DNA of 35,814 nucleotides, from assembly GCF_028446585.1 (NCBI RefSeq), contig NZ_JAPFQL010000029.1:1-35814 (forward strand). The letters run 5' to 3'. Of the stretch, positions 8,959-15,402 are shown in pieces. This DNA is from Intrasporangium calvum. GTDB taxonomy: Bacteria; Actinomycetota; Actinomycetes; Actinomycetales; Dermatophilaceae. The notes below the pieces were generated by a model, which saw only the letters and a program-made list of their open reading frames with translations, did no database searches and was not told the origin of the DNA. The translations under genes were made by a program, and so were the position numbers. Position 1 is the first letter of the stretch. Each line of letters starts with the position of its first letter.

Positions 8959-9899
8959 CCGGTGAGTGGTCCTGGGCCGGGGCGGCCGTGGGTGTCACGC
9001 TGCTGGCCGGCTTGGCGCTGGTCGCTGCGGGCCTGCCGATGCGGCGACGCGCCACTCTGGAGCAGCGGCTGGCTCCGTATCTGCGTGACGCCGCGATGCC
9101 GTCCCGTCTGCTCCAGGGCGGGCAGCCGGCCCTGCATCTCTTCGGGTTCGGCGAGCTGCTCGCGCCCTACCTGAGGCGGTTGGGCGACGGGCTCGAGCGG
9201 GTGCTCGGCGGGGGGCCGTCGATCGCCCGGCGCCAGCTGCGTGCCGGCCGGGTGGCTGACGTCGAACGGTTCCGGGCCGAGCAGGTGCTCGCGGCGGCAG
9301 CCGGAGGCGTTGCCGGCTTGGTCGGCACTGGCCTGCTCGCCGTGTCCAAGCGGAGCCTTTCGATTCCGACGATGGTCGCCCTGGTCATCCTCGGCGCCGC
9401 TTTGGGAGCAGTCCTGCGCGACTATGCGCTGGGTCACGCGGCCCGCCGGAGAGAGCAGCGCATGCTCGCCGAGTTCCCCACGGTCGCAGAGCTTCTCGCG
9501 CTCGCGGTCAGTGCCGGCGAGGGTGCCACGGGAGCGCTGGAACGGGTCTGCAGACTGTCCGGCGGTGAGCTGGCCGACGAGCTGCGTCGGTGCCTGGCCG
9601 ACGCGCGGGCCGGCGCGAACCTGCCCACGGCTCTGCAGGGGCTGGCCGACCGCACCGGGTTGCCCAGCCTGAGCCGCTTCGTCGACGGCATCGTCGTGGC
9701 TGTCGAGCGGGGGACCCCGCTCGCCGACGTCCTGCGCGCCCAGGCCCAGGACGTCCGGGAGGACGGGCGCCGCGTCCTGATGGAGCAGGGCGGCAAGCGC
9801 GAGATCGTGATGATGGTCCCCGTGGTCTTCCTGATCCTGCCCGTCACGGTGCTCTTCGCCATCTACCCCGGCCTCAGCTTCCTTGGCTTCGACCTCTGA
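8955..9899 (+). CDS. tadC: TadC-like type II secretion F-domain protein
   Basis: This second platform protein of 314 residues pairs with TadB in Tad systems. An N-terminal helix (AAVGVTLLAGLALVAAGLPM) is followed by a basic segment, paired hydrophobic helices around residues 110-155, and the F-domain (FPTVAELLALAVSAGEGATGALERV; later ADRTGLPSLSRFVDGIVVAVERGTPLADVLR). A C-terminal helix follows (VMMVPVVFLILPVTVLFAIYP). The start codon overlaps the tadB stop in ATGA, so translation is coupled. A 51-nt gap with its own ribosome-binding site separates it from the pilin-like gene. Confidence 0.85.
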   Translation: MTGEWSWAGAAVGVTLLAGLALVAAGLPMRRRATLEQRLAPYLRDAAMPSRLLQGGQPALHLFGFGELLAPYLRRLGDGLERVLGGGPSIARRQLRAGRVADVERFRAEQVLAAAAGGVAGLVGTGLLAVSKRSLSIPTMVALVILGAALGAVLRDYALGHAARRREQRMLAEFPTVAELLALAVSAGEGATGALERVCRLSGGELADELRRCLADARAGANLPTALQGLADRTGLPSLSRFVDGIVVAVERGTPLADVLRAQAQDVREDGRRVLMEQGGKREIVMMVPVVFLILPVTVLFAIYPGLSFLGFDL

Positions 9900-9950
9900 C
9901 CGACCGCTCGACGAATCACACGAACACCACAGGGAACCAGGAGATCTCAC

Positions 9951-10178
9951 ATGAGTACTCGTCCGACACTGCCGCGCACCGACGTCCTCGGACGGATCGC
10001 CGGGCGGGCTGCCGCCGCCATCGGAGGACGGAGCGACCGCGGGGACGTTCCCGGCTGGGTCCTCATCACGATCATGACGGCGGGGCTGGTCACGCTCCTG
10101 TGGGGTGTGGCCGGCGATCAGCTGGAAGGACTGTTCACCGACGCGATCAGCAGCGTCAGCGGCCCCAGCGGCGGCTGA
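9951..10178 (+). CDS. Small Flp/pilin-like membrane peptide of the Tad operon
   Basis: This 75-residue protein occupies the Flp pilin slot between tadC and the tadE genes. It has a hydrophilic N-terminus, one hydrophobic helix (PGWVLITIMTAGLVTLLWGV, about 35-54) and a short polar tail. The segment before the helix (DRGDVPGW) lacks the Gly-x4-Glu pattern of a standard prepilin peptidase site, so processing may be absent or unusual. An AGGAG site 7 nt before the ATG gives it the strongest ribosome-binding site of the operon, fitting an abundant structural subunit. The pilin role is inferred from size, topology and position. Confidence 0.65.
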   Translation: MSTRPTLPRTDVLGRIAGRAAAAIGGRSDRGDVPGWVLITIMTAGLVTLLWGVAGDQLEGLFTDAISSVSGPSGG

Positions 10179-10181
10179 TCC

Positions 10182-10661
10182 ATGAGGTGGCCACACCGGG
10201 TGCGGGCACGGGTGCGGGCACGGCTCCGGCTGCGGTCCCGGCTACGTCGTGCCGGTCGTGCGGACGACGGGTCAGCCATCGCCGAGTTCGTCATGGTCTC
10301 GGCCCTGCTGCTCTTCGTCGTCCTTGCCGTTCTCCAGCTCGCTGTCGCCCTCTACGTCCGCAACACCCTGATCTCCGCGGCAGCGGAGGGGGCGCGGTTC
10401 GGCGCGAGGGCCGACGCCTCTCCGGCAGATGGCGCCGCGCGTGCGGCGAGCCTGATCTCCGCCTCCCTCAACCCCTCCTTCGCGGAGCGGATCTCCGCCC
10501 GCACGACGCGCACCCAGGACGGGGTCGACGTCGTGGTGGTCACCGTCGCTGCGCCCTTGCCGGTGTTCGGCCCGATCGGTCCGGCAGAGGGCTTCAAGGT
10601 CAGTGGCCGCGCGTTCAGCGAGGTGCAGGTGGCCGCCCCCGCGCCTGCCGGAGCGTCATGA
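10182..10661 (+). CDS. TadE-like pilus assembly protein
   Basis: This 159-residue TadE-family pseudopilin-like protein opens with a very basic stretch (MRWPHRVRARVRARLRLR, encoded by GTGCGGGCACGG-type direct repeats). The TadE motif follows (DDGSAIAEFVMVSALLLFVV), then one membrane helix and an extracytoplasmic domain with the NTLISAAAEGARFGAR signature. TadE-type proteins are minor pilin-like components needed for Flp pilus formation. The start lies 3 nt after the pilin-like gene's stop, and its stop overlaps the next gene in ATGA. The Arg-rich leader could extend the positive-inside anchor; an alternative downstream start is not obvious. Confidence 0.8.
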   Translation: MRWPHRVRARVRARLRLRSRLRRAGRADDGSAIAEFVMVSALLLFVVLAVLQLAVALYVRNTLISAAAEGARFGARADASPADGAARAASLISASLNPSFAERISARTTRTQDGVDVVVVTVAAPLPVFGPIGPAEGFKVSGRAFSEVQVAAPAPAGAS

Positions 10662-11107
10662 TGGCCGGCCGGGGCCCCGACGTGCGGGGCGGTGAGGAGG
10701 GCCGCGCCATTGTCGAGTTCATCTTCCTCGGCATCCTGTTGATCCTCCCGCTGACCTACCTCGTGCTCACCCTGGCCCGGATCCAGGCGGCCACCTTCTC
10801 GGCCTCGCTGGCCGGCCGGGAGGCCGGACGGGCCTTCGTGACCGCCACGGACGATGGGGAGGCCCAGGCGAGGGCCCGCACCGCCGCGCAGATCGCGTTC
10901 CAGGACTTCGGGTTCGACCGGGGGACGGACCTCAGCATCAGCTGTGACGGGTCGCCCTGTCTCAGAGCCGAGGGGGTGGTGACGTCGACCGCGACGATCG
11001 AGGTGCCGCTGCCGCTGATTCCGGACTTCGTCGCCGCCAGCGTGCCGGCGTCCGTCTCCATCTCGTCGACTCACGTGGGCGCGGTCGACGCCTACGTTGC
11101 CCGATGA
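10658..11107 (+). CDS. TadE-like pilus assembly protein (second copy)
   Basis: This 149-residue protein has the same layout as its upstream neighbour: a short acidic N-terminus (GGEEGRAIVEF), one helix (IFLGILLILPLTYLVLTLARI) and an outer domain with AGREAGRAFVTA. A Cys pair (SCDGSPC) lies in the outer domain and could form a disulfide. Two adjacent ATGs exist at 10658 and 10661; the first makes an ATGA overlap with the previous stop. Its own stop overlaps the TadG-like start in the same way, so these three genes are tightly coupled. Low identity to the first TadE copy suggests an old duplication. Confidence 0.78.
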   Translation: MMAGRGPDVRGGEEGRAIVEFIFLGILLILPLTYLVLTLARIQAATFSASLAGREAGRAFVTATDDGEAQARARTAAQIAFQDFGFDRGTDLSISCDGSPCLRAEGVVTSTATIEVPLPLIPDFVAASVPASVSISSTHVGAVDAYVAR

Positions 11108-11586
11108 GCTGGATCGAGCGGCTCGGGCTGTCTCGGGGCGCCCGGGCGGCCACCGAGGATGGACAGATCGCCGTCCTCATCCTCGGACTGTTCCTCATCG
11201 TGCTCGTCTTCATCCTCGGCGCGATCGACGTCACGGCGGCACAGCTGGCGCGGATGCGCCTCATCGACACGGCCGACGCGGCGGCTCTCGATGCCGCGGA
11301 CGCGCTGGATCCCGACTCCGTCTATGGCGGCGGCGTCGGCGGGCCGCTGGCCCTGACGGACCGTTCGGTGCGCGAGGCGGCCGAGGCCCATCTCGCGCGC
11401 ACCCCGATCCCTTCGGGCATCACCGAGTGGGCGCTGGCCGGCCCCACCGGCACGTCTGACGGCGAGACGGCAGAGGTCACCGTGCGCGGTCACGCCACGC
11501 TGCCGATGGCCGGCTGGATCCTCGACTCCTTCGGCGGGGGTGTGACCATCACCGTCACCTCACGAGCGCGAGCGCCGCTGTCCTGA
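11104..11586 (+). CDS. TadG-like pilus assembly protein (short form)
   Basis: This 160-residue protein starts with the Tad-like N-terminal signature (EDGQIAVLILGLFLIVLVFILGAIDVTAAQLARMRLIDTADAAALDAADAL) split here for reading as EDGQIAVLILGLF, one membrane helix, then RLIDTADAAALDAADAL. Proteobacterial TadG proteins are much longer and carry a von Willebrand factor A domain that is absent here; the short form is usual in actinobacterial Tad-like operons. The remainder is an extracytoplasmic domain with no recognised fold. It ends the operon and is followed 12 nt later by a strong hairpin. Its start overlaps the preceding stop by 4 nt. Confidence 0.75.
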   Translation: MSWIERLGLSRGARAATEDGQIAVLILGLFLIVLVFILGAIDVTAAQLARMRLIDTADAAALDAADALDPDSVYGGGVGGPLALTDRSVREAAEAHLARTPIPSGITEWALAGPTGTSDGETAEVTVRGHATLPMAGWILDSFGGGVTITVTSRARAPLS

Positions 11587-11597
11587 CCGCCGGCGCG

Positions 11598-11634
11598 CCG
11601 ACGCGGGCCCGCCCTGAGGACGGGCCCGCGTCGG
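11598..11634. terminator. Strong hairpin between convergent genes
   Basis: A perfect 14-bp stem (CCGACGCGGGCCCG at 11598-11611 with CGGGCCCGCGTCGG at 11621-11634) closes a 9-nt loop. It lies just after the Tad operon and before the 3' end of the convergent small membrane gene. There is no T-tract, as is common in high-GC actinobacteria. It probably terminates both transcripts. Confidence 0.8.
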
Positions 11635-11650
11635 GTGGTGCGGTTGCCGG

Positions 11651-11872
11651 TCAGTCCGACGGCTGGGGCACCGAGCAGCCGATCTGCGGGTCGAGGCCCA
11701 GGTAGTTCAACGGGCCGGCGATGATCGTGAGGGCGGCGCTGCCGATCCTGCTGCAGCTCGGCTCGGCGGACCCGAAGTAGCCCCGCTGGAAAGCGGCGAG
11801 GGCGCCGATGAGCAGCCAGATGACGAGCACGATGGTGCTGATGCTTGCGCGAGACCTGCGACGGATGGCCAT
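11651..11872 (-). CDS. Small membrane protein, function unknown
   Basis: This 73-residue protein has a basic N-terminus (MAIRRRSRAS) and one clear membrane helix (TIVLVIWLLIGALAAFQRGYF), then a short outer tail with two Cys residues (EPSCSR and IGCSVPQ) that could pair. The ATG at 11872 is preferred because AAAGG sits 6 nt upstream; a GTG two codons earlier is in frame but would overlap that site. It is transcribed alone, converging on the Tad operon and diverging from prfB. I do not recognise a family and propose no function. Confidence 0.65.
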   Translation of the reverse strand: MAIRRRSRASISTIVLVIWLLIGALAAFQRGYFGSAEPSCSRIGSAALTIIAGPLNYLGLDPQIGCSVPQPSD

Positions 11873-12012
11873 GGTCACCTTTCGTGGAAGTGGGCGTCAC
11901 CCCGAGCGGGAAACGCCTGGAAGGAAGGGCAGCCGGGACGATCCGAAGCGATCCGGCGTCCTTCCTGCCCAAGCACGCCCGTCCTGTACCCACGAGAAGC
12001 CAAGAGGAGCAC

Positions 12013-12108
12013 ATGTCCTTCGAGAGCCTGGATGCAGCGGCCCGGGCCACGCAGCCAGGGGCAAGGGGCGTCGGGAACGAGCCCAGCGGCATACGGCCAT
12101 CGCAGTGA
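12013..12108 (+). CDS. Possible 31-codon small ORF upstream of prfB
   Basis: A short ORF begins at an ATG preceded by AAGAGGAG with 5-nt spacing, an excellent ribosome-binding site for a noncoding gap. It encodes a hydrophilic peptide beginning MSFESLDAAARATQ and ending NEPSGIRPSQ. The NEPSGIR part is simply the in-frame translation of dispersed repeat copy 1. It stops 21 nt before the prfB start. It could be a real small protein or a remnant. If transcribed together with prfB it could also act as a leader, although prfB appears to have its own leaderless promoter inside the gap. Confidence 0.35.
   Translation: MSFESLDAAARATQPGARGVGNEPSGIRPSQ
12073..12097 (+). repeat. Dispersed intergenic repeat, copy 1 (upstream of prfB)
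   Basis: This copy reads GGGAACGAG followed by the core CCCAGCGGCATACGG. It lies 33-57 nt upstream of the prfB start, in the same orientation as prfB, and overlaps the end of a possible small ORF. Six copies of this element occur in the window. Confidence 0.8.
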
Positions 12109-12115
12109 ACTGCCG

Positions 12116-12121
12116 TAGGCT
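12116..12121 (+). promoter_or_regulatory. Candidate -10 of a leaderless prfB promoter (TAGGCT)
   Basis: TAGGCT fits TAnnnT and lies 8 nt before the prfB GTG, which itself has no ribosome-binding site. This places the transcription start at or next to the start codon. The same hexamer at nearly the same distance precedes the gene at 25243. Confidence 0.5.
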
Positions 12122-12129
12122 GTCCCATC

Positions 12130-13248
12130 GTGGCTGTTGACTTCACGCAAGAGATCAAGGACCTGCGCGCGACGATGGACTCCGTGCGTGGGGTCACCGA
12201 CCTCGACGCGCTCGGGGCCCGGATCGCCGAGCTCGAGGAGCAGGCGGCCACCCCGAACCTCTGGGACGACCCCGAGAAGGCCCAGCAGGTGACCTCGGCG
12301 CTCTCCCGGGCCAACTCCGAGCGCGACCGCGTCCTCAACATGGACAGCCGCATCGACGACCTCGAGACGCTCGTCGAGATGGCGACGGAAGAGGCGGACC
12401 AGGACACGATGGACGAGGCCGAGCGCGACCTCGCCGCCCTGAAGAAGGACGTCGGCGAGCTCGAGGTCCGCACCCTCCTGTCCGGCGAGTACGACGACCG
12501 TGAGGCCGTCGTGACGATCCGGTCCGGCGCGGGCGGGGTCGACGCCGCCGACTTCGCCGAGATGCTGATGCGGATGTACCTCCGGTGGGCCGAGCGGCAC
12601 GGCTACCCGACCAAGGTCATGGACACGTCCTACGCGGAGGAGGCGGGCCTCAAGTCGGCGACCTTCGAGGTCAACGTGCCCTACGCCTTCGGGCACCTGT
12701 CCGTCGAGGGTGGCACCCACCGTCTCGTGCGGATCAGCCCGTTCGACAACCAGGGCCGCCGGCAGACGAGCTTCGCGGCCGTCGAGGTCATCCCGCTCAT
12801 CGAGAGCGACGACTCGATCGAGATCCCTGAGAACGAGCTGAAGATCGACGTCTTCCGTTCGAGCGGACCGGGTGGCCAGAGCGTCAACACCACGGACTCG
12901 GCCGTCCGCATGACGCACATCCCGACCGGCATCGTCGTCTCCATGCAGAACGAGAAGTCGCAGATCCAGAACCGCGCCGCCGCGCTGCGGGTCCTCCAGT
13001 CGCGCCTGCTCCTGCAGCGCAAGGCCGAGGAGGCTGCGGTGAAGAAGGAGATGGCCGGCGACGTCAAGGCGAGCTGGGGCGACCAGATGCGCTCCTACGT
13101 CCTCAACCCCTACCAGATGGTCAAGGACCTCCGGACGGAGTTCGAGACCGGCAACCCGGCCGCAGTCTTCGACGGCGACATCGACGGCTTCATCGAGGCG
13201 GGGATCCGCTGGCAGGTGGCCCAGCGCAAGGCGGCCGCAGGCGTCTGA
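12130..13248 (+). CDS. prfB: Peptide chain release factor 2
   Basis: RF2 reads UGA and UAA stop codons on the ribosome and triggers peptide release. The 372-residue protein contains the RF2-specific recognition tripeptide Ser-Pro-Phe at residues 203-205 (RISPFDNQ) and the catalytic Gly-Gly-Gln at 248-250 ([16 protein letters not shown]). The length matches the family (E. coli about 365). The reading frame is continuous from the GTG, with no internal UGA, so the autoregulatory +1 frameshift used by many bacteria is absent. The start has no ribosome-binding site but does have a leaderless-type -10. It heads the conserved prfB-ftsE-ftsX-M23-smpB neighbourhood. Confidence 0.97.
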   Translation: MAVDFTQEIKDLRATMDSVRGVTDLDALGARIAELEEQAATPNLWDDPEKAQQVTSALSRANSERDRVLNMDSRIDDLETLVEMATEEADQDTMDEAERDLAALKKDVGELEVRTLLSGEYDDREAVVTIRSGAGGVDAADFAEMLMRMYLRWAERHGYPTKVMDTSYAEEAGLKSATFEVNVPYAFGHLSVEGGTHRLVRISPFDNQGRRQTSFAAVEVIPLIESDDSIEIPENELKIDVFRSSGPGGQSVNTTDSAVRMTHIPTGIVVSMQNEKSQIQNRAAALRVLQSRLLLQRKAEEAAVKKEMAGDVKASWGDQMRSYVLNPYQMVKDLRTEFETGNPAAVFDGDIDGFIEAGIRWQVAQRKAAAGV

Positions 13249-13347
13249 GGCACCCGCCCAGCCGGGACGGCCCGCCACGCCCGGCCGGCCCGGATGTCCC
13301 GGCTTTCAGGGGCGCGGCACGTAGCCTCGGAGACGGCTACGGACGAT

Positions 13348-13372
13348 CCCGTATGCCGCTGAGCCCGGTCCC
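13348..13372 (-). repeat. Dispersed intergenic repeat, copy 2 (upstream of ftsE)
   Basis: On the minus strand this copy reads GGGACCGGG followed by CTCAGCGGCATACGGG, a slightly diverged form of the core. It lies 65 nt before the ftsE start, opposite in orientation to ftsE. A 7-bp inverted repeat (CGTAGCC 13320-13326 with GGCTACG 13335-13341) sits just before it. Confidence 0.75.
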
Positions 13373-13436
13373 AGCCCGTCGCTGGCTCCGCGCCCAGTGC
13401 CGCTACCCCCGATGAGCGAGGTCCAGGGAACGGGCG

Positions 13437-14327
13437 ATGATCCTCTTCGAGAACGTCACGAAGACGTACCCACGCACACAGCGACCCGCGCTCGACGACG
13501 TGTCCCTCGAGATCACCCGCGGTGAGTTCGTGTTCGTCGTCGGGACGTCCGGCTCGGGCAAGTCCACGCTGCTCCAGCTGGTCATGAAGGAGCAGGACGT
13601 CACGGCAGGGCGCATCCTCGTCGCAGGACGCGACCTCGGTCAGCTGCCGGACCGGAAGGTGCCGGCGCTGCGCAGGGAGATCGGCTTCGTCTTCCAGGAC
13701 TTCCGGCTCCTGCCCAACAAGACGGTCCACCAGAACGTCGCGTATGCCCTCCAGGTCCTGGGCGCCTCTCGGGCCAGGATCCGCCAGACCGTCCCGGAGA
13801 CCCTCGAGCTCGTCGGGCTCGCGGGGATGGGCAAGCGGCTCCCGCACCAGCTCTCCGGTGGCGAGCAGCAGCGGGTGGCCATTGCCCGTGCCTTCGTCAA
13901 CCGGCCCCCGATGCTGCTGGCGGACGAGCCCACCGGCAACCTCGACCCCGACACCAGCCTCGAGATCGTGAAGCTGCTCGAGCGGATCAACCACACCGGC
14001 ACGACGGTCGTCATGGCGACGCACGACACGGCGACGGTCAACGCGATGCAGAAGCGGGTCATCCGCCTCGACCGGGGGCTCCTCGTGGCCGACGTGGAGA
14101 CCGGCGACTACACGACGGGGTCCATCCCGCGGGTCGTGCTCGAGCCGGCCGAGCCCGACGACCTGCCGGATCCGCTGCAGGTGGAGGCCCTCGACGCCGT
14201 GGAGGCGTACGAGGAGGAGGCGGGCGAGCTGCCGCCCATCGGCCGCGACGCAGACGCGCCCGTCGTGCGGCCGGAGCGGTTCTCCCTCTTCCGCCGGGGT
14301 CAGCGCGAGCGTTCCAGCACCCACTGA
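13437..14327 (+). CDS. ftsE: Cell division ATP-binding protein FtsE
   Basis: FtsE is the ABC-type ATPase of the FtsEX divisome complex, which uses ATP hydrolysis to activate peptidoglycan hydrolases across the membrane. The 296-residue protein has Walker [10 protein letters not shown] (36-44), Q-loop [14 protein letters not shown], the signature LSGGEQQR, Walker [14 protein letters not shown] and the switch His in ATHDTATV. Its C-terminus extends about 65 residues beyond a typical FtsE (about 225) as an acidic, Pro-rich tail ending in a basic FRRGQRER segment, a feature of some actinobacterial FtsE proteins. ftsX follows after a tandem-repeat spacer. Function is certain; the tail's role is unknown. 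Confidence 0.96.
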   Translation: MILFENVTKTYPRTQRPALDDVSLEITRGEFVFVVGTSGSGKSTLLQLVMKEQDVTAGRILVAGRDLGQLPDRKVPALRREIGFVFQDFRLLPNKTVHQNVAYALQVLGASRARIRQTVPETLELVGLAGMGKRLPHQLSGGEQQRVAIARAFVNRPPMLLADEPTGNLDPDTSLEIVKLLERINHTGTTVVMATHDTATVNAMQKRVIRLDRGLLVADVETGDYTTGSIPRVVLEPAEPDDLPDPLQVEALDAVEAYEEEAGELPPIGRDADAPVVRPERFSLFRRGQRERSSTH

Positions 14328-14328
14328 C

Positions 14329-14394
14329 CAGCCACTCGACAGCCACTCAACAGCCACTGAACAGCCACTGAACAGCCCCTCCAGAGCCACTGAG
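14329..14394 (+). repeat. 11-bp tandem repeat between ftsE and ftsX
   Basis: About six head-to-tail units of 11 bp follow the ftsE stop: four good copies of the CAGCCACTSAA type (14329-14372) and two degenerate ones to 14394. They fill almost the whole spacer before ftsX (14406). The period is close to one helical turn. A change in unit number would alter ftsE-ftsX spacing without touching either protein. Confidence 0.85.
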
Positions 14395-14405
14395 CGAGAC
14401 GAGCC

Positions 14406-15311
14406 ATGCGACTCCAGTTCCTTCTCGGCGAGATCGGCAACGGTCTCCGACGCAACCTGTCGATGGCGGTCTCCGTCGTCATCGTGACGATGATCTCGAT
14501 GTACCTGCTCGGCCTCGGCCTGATGGGCCAGCGGCAGGTCGACACGATGAAGGACTACTGGTACGACCGGGTCCAGGTGACGGTGCTGCTCTGTGCTGAG
14601 AAGACCCGCTATGCCAACTGTGCCGGGCAGCCGACGTCCGAGGCGCAGCGGGAGACCATCAAGCGGGAGCTGGAGGCGCTGCGACCCACGGTGAGCGAGA
14701 TCCTCTACGAGTCGCGTGCGGACGCCTTCGGGCGGTTCAAGGAGACCTACAAGAACTCTCCGCTGGCCCGGGCCGGGGAGTCGTACTTCGCCGACTCCTA
14801 CCGGGTGAACCTGTCGGACCCCAGCAAGTTCGACATCGTCGCCAGCTCGATCAAGGGCATGCCCGGGGTGGCCGACGTCCAGGACCAGAAGAAGCTCCTC
14901 GAGAAGTTCTTCACCTTCATGAACACCGTGTCGTGGGCGGCCATCGCCCTCTCCTCGCTCATGGTGCTCGCCGCGGTGATGCTGATCTCCACGACGATCC
15001 GCCAGGCGGCCTTCAGCCGCCGTCGCGAGACCGGGATCATGCGACTCGTGGGGGCCTCGAACTTCACGATCCGCTTCCCCTTCGTCATGGAGACGGTCCT
15101 CGCGAGCGTCGTGGGCGCGGGCCTCGCCATGCTCATGCTGTGGGGGACGGTCCGCTACGGCGTGGTCGGGTTCCTCAGCGCGACGCTGACCGACACGGCC
15201 TTCATCGGGGAGGTCGATGTCCTGTCGGTGGCGCCATTCGTCATCCTCGGGGTCGTCGGACTGGCCACGGTGACGTCGTGGGTCACACTGCGCCGCTATC
15301 TGCGGGTGTGA
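14406..15311 (+). CDS. ftsX: Cell division protein FtsX
   Basis: This 301-residue partner of FtsE is a permease-like protein of the MacB/FtsX family that transmits the ATPase signal to extracellular hydrolases. Four membrane helices are visible: residues about 18-38, 175-198, 225-250 and 270-292. Between the first two lies an extracytoplasmic domain of about 130 residues containing a Cys pair (LLCAEKTRYANC) and FKETYKNSPLA. The family's conserved cytoplasmic stretch RRRETGIMRLVGASNFTIR is intact. The length is normal for Gram-positive FtsX. It lies between ftsE and an M23 peptidase with coiled coils, the expected kind of hydrolase partner. Confidence 0.95.
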   Translation: MRLQFLLGEIGNGLRRNLSMAVSVVIVTMISMYLLGLGLMGQRQVDTMKDYWYDRVQVTVLLCAEKTRYANCAGQPTSEAQRETIKRELEALRPTVSEILYESRADAFGRFKETYKNSPLARAGESYFADSYRVNLSDPSKFDIVASSIKGMPGVADVQDQKKLLEKFFTFMNTVSWAAIALSSLMVLAAVMLISTTIRQAAFSRRRETGIMRLVGASNFTIRFPFVMETVLASVVGAGLAMLMLWGTVRYGVVGFLSATLTDTAFIGEVDVLSVAPFVILGVVGLATVTSWVTLRRYLRV

Positions 15312-15402
15312 TCCCGCACAGAACTTTCCTCATTTGTCACGCACCGACACGCGAAGTTCGACACACTTTGCTGGAGTTGGTCTCCCCTTGGAGGTGGTAC
15401 CT

